From a virus: a stretch of 64,000 nucleotides of DNA. The first letter of the stretch is position 1, and every line of letters starts with the position of its first letter. Positions 56,125 through 64,000 of the stretch are shown one piece after another. The translations under genes were made by a program, and so were the position numbers. The stretch spans positions 1-64,000 of IMG/VR virus record IMGVR_UViG_3300029922_000057; one strand, given 5' to 3'. A model generated the notes under the pieces. That model made no database searches, was not told the DNA's origin, and worked only from the letters and a program-made list of their open reading frames with translations.

Positions 56125-56424
56125 ATGTCAGAACAATCTGTTCAAGATAGGCTGCGTGCGGCACAGGCCAAGGTAAAGACCTTGAGTGTTAACCGCGAAA
56201 AGATCATCGGTGACGCTCGTGTAGAAGAGCAAAGGCTCAAACAAGCGTATAGCAATCTCAAAGAGTCCGGGGTTGAAAACCCGGAGGGTATGACTGTCAA
56301 AGAGTTGAGGACGTTGGAGTCATCCTTCAAGGCTCAACTCGAAAAAGAACTCACCGCCATTGAAGGTAAGTTGGTGGAGGGTGAAGACCTAATGAAGAAA
56401 TACAACGAATTACAGGAGAACTAA
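56125..56424 (+). CDS. Coiled-coil protein
   Basis: 99 residues, almost entirely predicted coiled coil (VQDRLRAAQAKVKTLSVNRE, then EKELTAIEGKLVEGEDLM). Two bases after the previous gene. Could scaffold the Rad50-like complex; no direct evidence. Confidence 0.6.
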   Translation: MSEQSVQDRLRAAQAKVKTLSVNREKIIGDARVEEQRLKQAYSNLKESGVENPEGMTVKELRTLESSFKAQLEKELTAIEGKLVEGEDLMKKYNELQEN

Positions 56425-56892
56425 ATGGCAGTGGAATTCACAGAAATTAAGTATGTAAAAACCGTAGAGGGTAAGTTTGATGTCACCCTCATCCACAACA
56501 ACGTCGTGCTCACAACCATCAATTTTGAGTACGAGGAATTGGCGAGAGAGTATGTGGACATCAAACAGCAATTGAAGTCCCACGCTGCTGCTCTCATCGC
56601 CGAGGTTACCGCCAATTTATTGAAGGCTGAGGCTCAGGCAGTGCCCACGATCAAGGCGACAACTACCGAAATCAAGACCACTATTGAAAAGACGGAGGCT
56701 GCGGTCGAGTCGAAGATTGAGACGTTCGTTGCCAATGTGAAGAACAAGGTCGAAAAGGCCAAGGGCATCGACGTTTCGGCCAAGGTTAGTGGCGATGAGA
56801 ATAAGGTCATCGACACGTCGGCTAAAGCCGCTAAGTCATCTGACGAAGGTTGGCAGGAATCGGCCAAGGTCAAGATTGCAGCGTCTGAGTAA
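56425..56892 (+). CDS. Hypothetical protein with Ala/Lys-rich helical tail
   Basis: 155 residues. N-terminal 45 beta-rich (FTEIKYVKTVEGKFDVTLIH), then a long Ala/Lys/Glu/Thr helix. Unrecognised. Confidence 0.55.
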   Translation: MAVEFTEIKYVKTVEGKFDVTLIHNNVVLTTINFEYEELAREYVDIKQQLKSHAAALIAEVTANLLKAEAQAVPTIKATTTEIKTTIEKTEAAVESKIETFVANVKNKVEKAKGIDVSAKVSGDENKVIDTSAKAAKSSDEGWQESAKVKIAASE

Positions 56893-57101
56893 TGGTAGAG
56901 CCCGGAGTATACCTGCATTACAAAGGTAAGGTCTGTTCGGTACTCGGTGTGGGAGAACACACCGAGACCGGAGAAAAGGTTGTAGTGTACACCGAACACG
57001 GAAGTATTTGGGTCCGTCCCCTTTCTGTTTTTCTTGAGGAAGTGGGGGATGGTGTGAAAGTACCGAGGTTCACACATGTCGTTGGAAATAATCAAGGGTA
57101 G
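56892..57101 (+). CDS. DUF1653 protein
   Basis: 69 residues: VEPGVYLHYKGKVCSVLGVG, ETGEKVVVYTEHGSIWVRPL, VPRF. This is the full DUF1653 domain, a small SH3-like barrel common in bacteria and phages; function not established. Confidence 0.8.
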   Translation: MVEPGVYLHYKGKVCSVLGVGEHTETGEKVVVYTEHGSIWVRPLSVFLEEVGDGVKVPRFTHVVGNNQG

Positions 57102-57429
57102 TGGATTAAGAAACACACTGGAACAAGCGGTGAAGAACATCCGTCGTCGCACTAAGCAGGGATGCACAGAGTGTGGAGGCCGTGGCACTGCCACCTACGA
57201 AACCTATGAAGATGGGTGGGATAGAACCTTCGCCAAACAAACCTGCCGCACATGTAATGGTCGAGGCACAATTGGCGGAGGCCAACCCGGACTCCACCTC
57301 TGGTTTCAAAGCGTAGAAGAACGAGATGCATTCAGAGCTAAGGTTCTCCGAATGCGTGGTATTAAATGGACAGATGAGTCACCGGCTGTACTTGAGAGCC
57401 AGAGCGTACCTAAGTGGAAGGATGACTGA
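57076..57429 (+). CDS. DnaJ-type zinc-finger protein
   Basis: 117 residues. Two CxxCxGxG motifs, CTECGGRGT and CRTCNGRGT, spaced as in the DnaJ cysteine-rich domain, then an alpha/beta C-terminus. No J domain. May bind unfolded protein or nucleic acid. Overlaps DUF1653 by 26 bases. Confidence 0.6.
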   Translation: MSLEIIKGSGLRNTLEQAVKNIRRRTKQGCTECGGRGTATYETYEDGWDRTFAKQTCRTCNGRGTIGGGQPGLHLWFQSVEERDAFRAKVLRMRGIKWTDESPAVLESQSVPKWKDD

Positions 57430-57735
57430 TGAAGTACAAGAAAAGGAACATAGTCGTTGATGCAGTTCAGATACTTGCTCCCGACTGGGGTCCGTCCGGC
57501 TTTGATGGCCCTCCTTTCACTGAAACTCCTGAATGGCTTCAAGAAGCGTTGCTCAGAGTACCCCTTTGGTGACGACCGTGACTACGCTCTTTGGAAAGTC
57601 AGAGATAAGGATGGGTTTGAGCACACAGCCGAACCTGATGACTACCTCATCTATGACGAAGACAAGGGTACGATAACCACTTGCAAATCTCGCATCTTCA
57701 AGCTGGTTTATGACCCAGTGGAGGTTGAAGCATGA
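57429..57735 (+). CDS. Phage conserved protein split by +1 frameshift
   Basis: The first frame reads MKYKKRNIVVDAVQILAPDW ... EWLQEALLRVP and stops at 57570. The +1 frame continues with FGDDRDYALWKV ... EPDDYLIYDEDKGTITTCKS ... IFKLVYDPVEV to 57735. Together they form the familiar phage protein MKYRKKPVVVEAxQ...EWLQEA...GDYIIxGxxGExYPCKPDIFxxTYE. The switch lies at CCC-C-TTT (57561-57567), a +1-prone run, so it is either programmed frameshifting, a mutation, or a homopolymer error. Confidence 0.65.
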
Positions 57736-58061
57736 GGTGTCCTGCTTGTGTTGAAGAGGGTAAAGTCAGCCGATTGGATTGGCCTTCCTCTTGGGGGATG
57801 CACAGTATGTGCCATGAGAGTTACTACGATGAGCAAGGTAAATATCACGATCATGACCCAAACGCATCTTGGTCAACAATGAGTTGCAGTCAAGGCCATA
57901 AACTGTTCATTAGGTTGGAACATCAATGTGGCAGTTGTGACTACAACAAAGGTGAAAGTCTCATCGGCCTTTACGGTTCAAATGGGGATGCTTTTGTAGC
58001 CGAGTTCCGCAAGAATGAAGCAGGAGAATGGGAGAGGGCACTTGTCACAACCACTGGGTAA
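57732..58061 (+). CDS. Zinc-ribbon hypothetical protein
   Basis: 109 residues. CPAC at the start, CSQGHKL and CGSCDYNKG later: three half-sites for zinc. ATGA overlap with the previous gene. Function unknown. Confidence 0.6.
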   Translation: MRCPACVEEGKVSRLDWPSSWGMHSMCHESYYDEQGKYHDHDPNASWSTMSCSQGHKLFIRLEHQCGSCDYNKGESLIGLYGSNGDAFVAEFRKNEAGEWERALVTTTG

Positions 58062-58431
58062 ACTAATCTACGTCGCCAGTCCTTACTCCAGCCCTGATCG
58101 GTCTGTTGAAGAGATTCGCAACATCCACGTTGCTGCGGCCATGGGTTATTTGATGAACAAGTTTCCTAATTTGTCTTTCTTCTCACCTATCTGTCACACG
58201 CACCCGATTGCATCTTTGTGTAAACTTCCCGGACATTGGGAGTATTGGAAACAATATGATGAGGCGATGCTTTCTCGTTGTGATGGAATTTGGGTGTTGT
58301 GCCTAGATGGCTGGGATAAGTCTAAAGGTGTAACCGCTGAAATAGCTTTCGCCAAAGAACTGGAACTTCCTTTGAAGTATATCTACCCAATGACAGGTGG
58401 GGAGTACGCAGTGCCGTACGACATGGATTAA
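58015..58431 (+). CDS. DUF1937/nucleoside deoxyribosyltransferase-like protein
   Basis: 138 residues from ATG 58015 (TTG 58042 possible). YVASPYSSPDRSVEEIRNIH, FFSPICHTHPIASL, GHWEYWKQYDEAMLSRCDGI and SKGVTAEIAFA match DUF1937, a relative of nucleoside 2-deoxyribosyltransferases. Likely nucleotide-metabolism role by fold family. Confidence 0.7.
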   Translation: MKQENGRGHLSQPLGKLIYVASPYSSPDRSVEEIRNIHVAAAMGYLMNKFPNLSFFSPICHTHPIASLCKLPGHWEYWKQYDEAMLSRCDGIWVLCLDGWDKSKGVTAEIAFAKELELPLKYIYPMTGGEYAVPYDMD

Positions 58432-58443
58432 CTGGAGAGCACC

Positions 58444-58647
58444 TTGAGCCACCGCATTAGAATGACCGCCTCTCGACAGATAGAGGTGGTTGAGCATTCT
58501 CTATCACTCTACGAGGATATGAAAGTCCATTTGGACTCTTGTGCTGTTTGTGATGATGAGAGTGGAATCTGCCCGGTGGGACAAGAGCTTTGGGCACGGG
58601 TTGAACTGGCCCAGCGAAGACTTAAACAGATTGGATTCAAGCAATGA
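58444..58647 (+). CDS. Small CxxC-containing protein
   Basis: 67 residues from TTG 58444, GGAGAG upstream. CAVCDDESGICPVG provides a zinc-like site between helices. Unknown function; overlaps the next gene by ATGA. Confidence 0.5.
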   Translation: MSHRIRMTASRQIEVVEHSLSLYEDMKVHLDSCAVCDDESGICPVGQELWARVELAQRRLKQIGFKQ

Positions 58648-58964
58648 GTGAATGTCCAGTTTGTTATTCAAAGACCAACGATTTCCGTGGTTATGAAGAT
58701 TGCTATCTATCCGAGGAGTCTGAGGATTGCCCGAATAAGTGCTACTACTATGAATACACCTATGGTAGTTCAGCAGTACGCTTCGACATTCGGGGTCAGG
58801 TGGTCGCTTTCTACTGGAGTTATTTAGATAACAACACCGGGCATGATACGAAAGCTCGGAACGATGCTATTCAATTGGTCGCCACCGCTGCACGTAGAGC
58901 CCTGCTTGAAGATTTACTGAAATTGAAGGTTGCGAGTGAAGACTGTAAAACTACATCACGATAA
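58644..58964 (+). CDS. Hypothetical cysteine-containing protein
   Basis: 106 residues. CPVC start, DCPNKC, Tyr-rich YYYEYTYG. Overlaps the Mre11-like gene by 35 bases. Unrecognised. Confidence 0.5.
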   Translation: MSECPVCYSKTNDFRGYEDCYLSEESEDCPNKCYYYEYTYGSSAVRFDIRGQVVAFYWSYLDNNTGHDTKARNDAIQLVATAARRALLEDLLKLKVASEDCKTTSR

Positions 58965-59940
58965 GGTGAACTTTGTGTACAGCACCGACTGGCACACATC
59001 CACTAGACCTCCCGGTCGTCGTCAAGACGACTATCAAAGCGCCATCCTCAACAAGGTTAAATTCATTTGCGATTTGACGCATAAGATACATGGCATCGGA
59101 CTTTGCGGCGGCGACGTATTCCACGTTAAGAACCCCAAATCCCCTGCCAATGGATTGCCCCTGCTCTTCGCCCTGCTGCGTCAGCTTCGCCAGTTTCCAA
59201 CGAGACAAGTATATGGGGCTATCGGCAATCATGACATTTTGTACGACCGTATGGACTCTCTCCCCCATCAACCGTTAGGTATCCTTGTTGCTGCCGGAGC
59301 CTATCACAACCTCAACGATGAGCCGGTACTGTTTGTTAACGAGGATGAGACAGTGAGGGTGTTGGTAGAGACCTTCCCGTATGAACACAGCGGAGAGGGA
59401 GCCCTACAGCGACTTCTAGCGTCTGGTCCGCGCCCTTCAGAGGCCACTTATAGGATTGCCATTGTTCATGCTTATGGAGAACCGGGAAATGGTGGTGGAA
59501 TGTTTGGTGAAGCCATCGGATATAACCAAATTAAGCACCTTGATTACGACTACATGTTGTGGGGCCACGACCACTCTCGACATGAAACCGTTGAGGTAGG
59601 TAACATCACGCACGTCAATCTCGGTTCACTTGCTCGTGCTGCTTATGACTATGACGAGTTGGACCGTTCTGTGGTCGCTACCATACTTTCATTTGCTACT
59701 GATGGCGTTCGCTACAAAGAAAAGGAAGTTCCAGTAAGTCCATTGAACATTGCGTTCAAGGCGGTAGACAAGCCGGTGCAAGATGTTGCCAAGTCAGATG
59801 AGATAAAAGAATTTTTCATTGCGATGGATGAACAGGTGAGCGACATTGAAGCTACGGACCCGAGTGAAGTGCTCAAGCTCATCTGCCCCCCGGATGAGCA
59901 ATCACTTTTGAACCTTGTGAAGGAGTTGTGTGAACTATGA
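58930..59940 (+). CDS. Mre11/SbcD-like nuclease
   Basis: 336 residues from TTG 58930 (GTG 58936 possible). Phosphoesterase motifs: YSTDWHTS (DxH), CGGDVFHV (GDxxH-like), GAIGNHDIL (GNHD), IVHAYG (H) and WGHDHSRHE (GHxH). The metal-site His within VFHV and the length fit Mre11/SbcD rather than small phosphatases. Probable partner of the half-Rad50 at 54720 in DNA end processing. Confidence 0.75.
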   Translation: MRVKTVKLHHDKVNFVYSTDWHTSTRPPGRRQDDYQSAILNKVKFICDLTHKIHGIGLCGGDVFHVKNPKSPANGLPLLFALLRQLRQFPTRQVYGAIGNHDILYDRMDSLPHQPLGILVAAGAYHNLNDEPVLFVNEDETVRVLVETFPYEHSGEGALQRLLASGPRPSEATYRIAIVHAYGEPGNGGGMFGEAIGYNQIKHLDYDYMLWGHDHSRHETVEVGNITHVNLGSLARAAYDYDELDRSVVATILSFATDGVRYKEKEVPVSPLNIAFKAVDKPVQDVAKSDEIKEFFIAMDEQVSDIEATDPSEVLKLICPPDEQSLLNLVKELCEL

Positions 59941-60125
59941 ATAGTAGTGTTGTTGACTACGATTCAAAGACGGCGAACATGTATGGCTGTGAGCCCTGTC
60001 CTAAGTGCGGTAGCAAGTATCGCTGCATGTTCAATAATAAGCCTGACATCATCCAATGCGATGGTTGTCAGTACGAGGAAGTTGCCAGCGGCATAGTGGA
60101 GGGGGACAATACATGCGAACTGTAA
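59937..60125 (+). CDS. Zinc-ribbon microprotein (62 aa)
   Basis: Two CxxC pairs, CEPCPKCGS and CDGCQYEEV, form a rubredoxin-like ribbon. ATGA overlap with the nuclease gene. Unknown function. Confidence 0.6.
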   Translation: MNSSVVDYDSKTANMYGCEPCPKCGSKYRCMFNNKPDIIQCDGCQYEEVASGIVEGDNTCEL

Positions 60126-60391
60126 AACAAGCAAAGAGCCTATTAGCTCGAAAGAGAGCAGCATGGAGTAGGTTATCCAATAAGTATCACGCTGAAACCA
60201 CCGCTCTTATTGCTGAGATAATCAAGAATGGTTGTGACCACTCAGAGACCAGCGACTATCGGTGGGAGTGGGACAGCGGGTATGGTCAACAACACTGGAA
60301 CACGGGTAAGGTGTGCTCCTACTGTGGGTGGAAAGCACCATATGCGGATGGTCGGTTTACCGACCCCAAAAACCTTAAATCTTGTTCTTGA
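60113..60391 (+). CDS. Small zinc-finger protein
   Basis: 92 residues from ATG 60113. A basic helical start (MRTVKQAKSLLARKRAAWSR), then GCDHSE ... VCSYCGWKAP, a likely zinc finger. Unrecognised. Confidence 0.55.
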   Translation: MRTVKQAKSLLARKRAAWSRLSNKYHAETTALIAEIIKNGCDHSETSDYRWEWDSGYGQQHWNTGKVCSYCGWKAPYADGRFTDPKNLKSCS

Positions 60392-60410
60392 CCCAGCTTT
60401 CCTGTACTAT
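60382..60410 (+). promoter_or_regulatory. Leaderless-type promoter
   Basis: TTGTTC (60382-60387), 17-base spacer, TACTAT (60405-60410), then six bases to the ATG at 60417. Confidence 0.5.
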
Positions 60411-60416
60411 AGAAGA

Positions 60417-61139
60417 ATGAACGTACTAAAGGGATACCCAAACATTTTCTTCCGGTCAGACGACCACCTTGACCACCCTTTCATGATTAAGGGGATGGTT
60501 GACGCCGATGGGATATTGCTTCCCGGCGCTAAGGTGCCTCGTCCTCAGTTCTCCTCCACTGAGGAGATGACCGAGACGATTATCTCCCGCCACAACGAGC
60601 GTGTGCGGAAGGGTGACCTTGTGTACGACCTTGGGGATATCTTCCTCAAGACCACCGTCGAAAAGGCAATAGGTTACCGTCGTCGTATGAACGGCCAGAC
60701 TTTCGCCATCAAGGGAAATCATGATGAAATTCTGGAGAGGGTAGCGAAGCAGGATGGGGCGTATGCTCCTAACCACTTCGCAATCGACCCGGACTGGTGC
60801 GCTCAGCGGTTGGTGCAGGAACGGCTGTATGTGTGGTACCGTTCACTTGAAGAAATCAATCTCGGAGCCCCCTACTTCGACGGTGACAAGCAGCTTATCG
60901 CTCTCTGTCATTACGCGATGCGAGTGTGGAGAAATTCATTCCATGCTTCATGGCATTTGTATGGGCACAGTCACGGAATGCTTCCTGAGATTCCACACTC
61001 CCTGTCGTTCGACGTGGGTGTGGACTGTTGGGATTTCTACCCAGTGAGCATCGAAGAAATCAAGGCTAAGATGGCTCTCAAGATGCCAGCGTACTTAGAG
61101 TATAAAGAGTCTTTGAAGGACTCCGGGAGAGTAGAGTAA
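60417..61139 (+). CDS. Metallophosphoesterase
   Basis: 240 residues from ATG 60417; a longer frame from 60228 overlaps the previous gene out of sense. Motifs: FRSDDHLDH, YDLGDIF, IKGNHDEIL, CHYAMRVW and YGHSHG, resembling YfcE/phage calcineurin-like phosphoesterases. Substrate unknown. Confidence 0.82.
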   Translation: MNVLKGYPNIFFRSDDHLDHPFMIKGMVDADGILLPGAKVPRPQFSSTEEMTETIISRHNERVRKGDLVYDLGDIFLKTTVEKAIGYRRRMNGQTFAIKGNHDEILERVAKQDGAYAPNHFAIDPDWCAQRLVQERLYVWYRSLEEINLGAPYFDGDKQLIALCHYAMRVWRNSFHASWHLYGHSHGMLPEIPHSLSFDVGVDCWDFYPVSIEEIKAKMALKMPAYLEYKESLKDSGRVE

Positions 61140-61375
61140 TGTCTTTCATTCGCTTGAGTGACGATTCAAACCCAACAGCGGATTACCACCTTCGTGAACG
61201 TCTTCAAAAACTGGAGACGTTCTACAAGGAAGTTGCCCAGCTAACTTTCGACCACGATGTTATCTACTTTGGTACAGCCGAGGATGGTAACGAAGAGGAG
61301 TCGGCAGTTGTCTACCCCAGTAAATTAGGTAAGGCACTTGAAAAGGTTGACCCTGAGTGGTATAAGAACGCCTAA
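61139..61375 (+). CDS. Small hypothetical protein (78 aa)
   Basis: MSFIRLSDDSNPTADYHLRE..., acidic, TAATG overlap with the previous stop. Unrecognised. Confidence 0.5.
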   Translation: MSFIRLSDDSNPTADYHLRERLQKLETFYKEVAQLTFDHDVIYFGTAEDGNEEESAVVYPSKLGKALEKVDPEWYKNA

Positions 61376-61404
61376 TCTACGGTATTAGAGGGCTGGAGGA
61401 GTAC

Positions 61405-61815
61405 ATGCCCCTAGACCCTACTGTTGACTTAGCCACTAAGATACAACCCAACCCCACTGGAAATGGCGTAGATATCGCTGTTGAAGCCGCCCTCGCCCTG
61501 CGCTCAATGCAGCTTGATTCCCTTGCTGACGATATTGAAGCGCGAATTCGTATGGGGGAGAAAAAGTACGGCTCTCGCTTGAGGGCGTTCAACGGTCGTG
61601 ATGTTTTTACTGACCTCGGGCAGGAAATGCTTGACGCCATTAACTACGCCAAACAAGCACAACTAGAGGGAAAAGATGACGGTTCCTTGTTCAAGCTAAT
61701 CGTGGCTGTCACTGTTCTTGTTGAAAAGCGATGGAAATCCTTGGATAGCTATCAAGAAAAAGAACTATGGACCTCGTTACTGAGGTCTATAGATGAAATC
61801 CTTAAAACGAAATGA
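61405..61815 (+). CDS. MazG-like nucleotide pyrophosphohydrolase
   Basis: 136 residues, GGAGGAG upstream. RIRMGEKKYGSRLRAFNGRD then VFTDLGQEMLDAINYAKQ fits the phage MazG-like pattern (KYG...NGRD...D..QE..D...Y). Would hydrolyse (d)NTPs to monophosphates, complementing the reductase. No purZ is present, so it is not by itself a sign of a 2-aminoadenine genome. Confidence 0.6.
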   Translation: MPLDPTVDLATKIQPNPTGNGVDIAVEAALALRSMQLDSLADDIEARIRMGEKKYGSRLRAFNGRDVFTDLGQEMLDAINYAKQAQLEGKDDGSLFKLIVAVTVLVEKRWKSLDSYQEKELWTSLLRSIDEILKTK

Positions 61816-62779
61816 CGATGAAATAGTTGAAGCCTACTTATCAGGGGGCACCTGTAAGTCAGTCGGGGCGCAGTTCGCCGTTTGTGCCCAGACTGTATGT
61901 AATGTTCTGGCAAGGAGTGGAGTTGCGGCTAAGTCGGATTTTAGGATACCGATTCACAATGAAGGCGCATTTGACCAGATAACTCCTGAGTCAGCCTATT
62001 GGATGGGGTTTTTACTTGCAGATGGGTGTATACACTACCTGCGGGGGAAGTACCCGAAGGTGGTGTTGGAGCTTGGTGTTGAGGATTGGGCACACGTTGA
62101 GAAATTTCGTCAATTCATCCAGACAGACACCAAAGTAGCTCCTAGTCATCTCGGGGCTGCTGCACGATTAGAGGTGACCAGTGAGCACATTGTCAATGCT
62201 CTCAAATTTTATGGTATCACCGAACGCAAGAGCCTCACCGCAACCGTCGCCCCAGAATTACGACACAACCGTGATTTTTGGCGAGGCGTGGTAGATGGTG
62301 ACGGTTACTTAGGGTACAACAAAGGGAACAACTGCCCTCACTTGGGGCTGGTAGGCACAAGAGATGTGATTAACTCCTTCAAGGAATTTTGTGGGATTGA
62401 AGGCACAATCGGAACACAGTATAAAATAAGCACATTGGTGTACTACTCTTACAATGCAGCATTACTCGCAAGGCGGTTGTATAATGGTGCCTCTTTATTC
62501 TTAGATAGGAAGAAAACCCTCGCCGATAGCATTCAGCGGTACGAGCATCGTTGTGATGAATGCAATGAGGTAATTGAAGGTCGTGAACACGCTGTGTACT
62601 GTCTGAGTTGTCGAGTCAGGATTCACAAACAGAAAAGTAAGCTTCGCAAGAAACAACGATTAGAAGAAGCTGTACAGGTGGGTCGAAGCCCCTGCTTTAA
62701 TTGTGTAAAAAGAGATGCCATTAGGGGGCAAAAACTTTGTATTAAATGTCAAGGATATAGAAAAGGAAGGTATAACTAA
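61793..62779 (+). CDS. LAGLIDADG homing endonuclease
   Basis: 328 residues. N-terminal helix-turn-helix (VGAQFAVCAQTVCNVLARSG). Two LAGLIDADG helices: YWMGFLLADGCIHY and FWRGVVDGDGYLGY, each with the metal-binding Asp. The C-terminal 90 residues add two zinc ribbons (CDECNEV ... CLSC; CFNC ... CIKC), perhaps for DNA recognition. Free-standing between the MazG-like and PhoH-side genes. Confidence 0.85.
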   Translation: MKSLKRNDDEIVEAYLSGGTCKSVGAQFAVCAQTVCNVLARSGVAAKSDFRIPIHNEGAFDQITPESAYWMGFLLADGCIHYLRGKYPKVVLELGVEDWAHVEKFRQFIQTDTKVAPSHLGAAARLEVTSEHIVNALKFYGITERKSLTATVAPELRHNRDFWRGVVDGDGYLGYNKGNNCPHLGLVGTRDVINSFKEFCGIEGTIGTQYKISTLVYYSYNAALLARRLYNGASLFLDRKKTLADSIQRYEHRCDECNEVIEGREHAVYCLSCRVRIHKQKSKLRKKQRLEEAVQVGRSPCFNCVKRDAIRGQKLCIKCQGYRKGRYN

Positions 62780-63015
62780 TGACAATGCGTTTACCCGGTG
62801 ACCCATCGCCCGACAATCTCAGGGGCGATTTCAAGATGGTGTTTGTTCCAAACGCAGATGACCCTCATTCCAAGGATGAGATTATCAAGTTCCGTGCAGA
62901 GATAACTCGTCAAGACCCTGATACGGTCATCGTCATTCCTTTCTCTGAACTGGAGGGTAGTATATCCACGCAACTAAAGGAAAGAGGAGCGTACCTTAGT
63001 GGGCAACTCATATAA
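62779..63015 (+). CDS. Hypothetical protein upstream of PhoH
   Basis: 78 residues ([20 protein letters not shown]...), alpha/beta. Overlaps both neighbours. Unrecognised. Confidence 0.55.
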   Translation: MTMRLPGDPSPDNLRGDFKMVFVPNADDPHSKDEIIKFRAEITRQDPDTVIVIPFSELEGSISTQLKERGAYLSGQLI

Positions 63016-63760
63016 GAAGAAGGTCGCGGCGAGAAAGAAACCAGCAGCATGGGAAGAGGAAGAGGGGGCACCTAAGTCGCCTCACCACCCCTCTGCTAGG
63101 TTAGGTGTTATGAAGGTGTCTCCCAAGACAGTTAATCAGAAGGCATACCTTGACGCGATTGATTCCAAGGACATGGTATTTGCTATCGGCCCAGCCGGTA
63201 CAGGCAAGACATGGCTGGCGGTCGCCAAGGCTGTTCAATGGTTGGCAAAGAAGGACAACCGTCTCATTCTCGTCCGTCCTGCGGTTGAAGCTGGTGAGAA
63301 GATTGGGTTCCTCCCCGGCTCTATGCAAGAGAAGGTTGATCCATACCTTCGTCCTCTTTATGACGCTCTGTACGCTATGATGCCCCCACAACAGGTTGAC
63401 CAGTATCTTGATGAAGGCCGCATTGAAGTAGCTGCCTTGGCCTTCATGCGAGGCCGTACATTGAACCATGCGTTTGTCATTCTCGATGAAGCGCAGAACA
63501 CCACACAAGACCAGATGAAGATGTTGCTCACTCGTATGGGGGAGGGCTCTAAGGTTGTCATCACTGGCGACGTGACGCAGATTGATCTACCTGTGAAAAG
63601 TAAGTCGGGGTTGCTTCATGCTGAGGACGTTCTAAGAGACAAAACCGACAATATCCATTTTCAGGATTTAGAGGATGAGGATATTGTTCGTCACCCACTT
63701 GTGCAGGAAATCTGCCGGTTATACGAAGAGTATGAAGAAGAGCCGGAAGTTGGGGGATGA
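62999..63760 (+). CDS. phoH: PhoH-like ATPase
   Basis: 253 residues from GTG 62999. Walker [33 protein letters not shown], Walker [12 protein letters not shown] and [13 protein letters not shown] are the PhoH signatures; common in large phages. The enzyme is an RNA/nucleotide-dependent ATPase of the KaiC/helicase-like group; its phage role is not settled. Confidence 0.92.
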   Translation: MGNSYKKKVAARKKPAAWEEEEGAPKSPHHPSARLGVMKVSPKTVNQKAYLDAIDSKDMVFAIGPAGTGKTWLAVAKAVQWLAKKDNRLILVRPAVEAGEKIGFLPGSMQEKVDPYLRPLYDALYAMMPPQQVDQYLDEGRIEVAALAFMRGRTLNHAFVILDEAQNTTQDQMKMLLTRMGEGSKVVITGDVTQIDLPVKSKSGLLHAEDVLRDKTDNIHFQDLEDEDIVRHPLVQEICRLYEEYEEEPEVGG

Positions 63761-63999
63761 GTTGGTTCTCACGTTTGTTCCGCAGAGAGAAACTGAGCCC
63801 GTTACGGGTTGAGTTGAACAACCTTGTGCGAAGTGTGGAACGTACAGAACGCTATCTCGACCGCATGGGGGTTGAGTTTTGGGCAGACGGTGGTGTCTGT
63901 TGCCCTTCCTGTGGATGTCCCGATTACTCGGAGCTTATGGGTAAGCAAGAACGTAGGGAGAAGCGCATAGCTTACCTGAAAAGAAAATTAGGGAGTTAA
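63757..63999 (+). CDS. Small CxxC hypothetical protein
   Basis: 80 residues. Basic helical ends flank [10 protein letters not shown], a zinc-like knuckle. ATGA overlap with phoH; ends one base from the window edge. Confidence 0.6.
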   Translation: MSWFSRLFRREKLSPLRVELNNLVRSVERTERYLDRMGVEFWADGGVCCPSCGCPDYSELMGKQERREKRIAYLKRKLGS

Positions 64000-64000
64000 A

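Noticed and set aside
61405-61815. Sign of a 2-aminoadenine (Z) genome from the MazG-like gene
   Set aside because: No PurZ or matching polymerase gene is in the window, and MazG-like proteins are common in ordinary phages.
1-64000. CRISPR arrays, integrase or temperate-phage control genes
   Set aside because: No regularly spaced repeats and no integrase, excisionase or repressor-like ORF were seen; the tRNA spacers repeat but are not CRISPR-like.

Overview
The window is a segment of a large tailed double-stranded DNA bacteriophage genome. It has tape measure, baseplate hub and spike genes, a DnaB-type helicase with its loader, a cobalamin-dependent ribonucleotide reductase, a RecA-like recombinase, a Rad50/Mre11-like pair, homing endonucleases, a large tRNA array and many short, tightly packed ORFs. 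Base composition is roughly balanced. The host cannot be read directly. Two phage proteins carry Sec-type signal peptides and the reductase needs adenosylcobalamin, so a B12-replete diderm soil or aquatic host (Acidobacteriota is one possibility) is only an inference.

Layout. 0-5.4 kb, plus strand: the 3' part of a tail-fibre-like gene, a holin-like ORF, a broken fibre fragment, small zinc-ribbon ORFs, a tRNA and a truncated tRNA, and a cell-wall hydrolase. 5.4-23.6 kb, minus strand: virion genes read leftward, with tail assembly genes, tape measure, two paralogous baseplate proteins (one with a lytic transglycosylase domain), hub, spike and a large fibre/baseplate protein. One membrane-protein gene (21.2 kb) is inserted on the plus strand behind its own phage-type promoter. 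23.7-31.9 kb, plus strand: replicative helicase, DUF1376 protein, helicase loader, class II reductase, SprT-like metalloprotease. 32-38.6 kb: an RNA-rich region with 16 recognisable tRNAs, several decayed or insertion-bearing tRNA-like units, a full bacterial-type RNase P RNA, a GIY-YIG endonuclease and a handful of microproteins. 38.6-64 kb, plus strand: phosphoesterases, fibre-tip protein, XPD-like helicase, HU/IHF-like protein, exonuclease, Nudix hydrolase, secreted trypsin-like protease, RuvC-like nuclease, RecA-like protein, half-Rad50 and Mre11-like nuclease, MazG-like pyrophosphohydrolase, LAGLIDADG endonuclease and PhoH.

The most unusual block is 32-38.6 kb. A complete rnpB gene sits inside the tRNA array. 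Fourteen of the 16 standard tRNAs have anticodons ending in C and together can read every GNN codon (Val, Ala, Asp, Glu, Gly); the other two are both tRNA-Cys. A 69-residue ORF between the tRNA genes looks like only the toxin-binding tail of a TacA/DUF1778 antitoxin, the partner of GNAT toxins that acetylate charged tRNAs. Together these suggest a phage translation-takeover or tRNA-protection module, which is inference.

Two promoter styles stand out. One is an identical 22-nt element followed at fixed spacing by GGTATACT, found in front of two genes. The other is a -10-like hexamer exactly six bases before the ATG of at least five genes, which would produce leaderless mRNAs.
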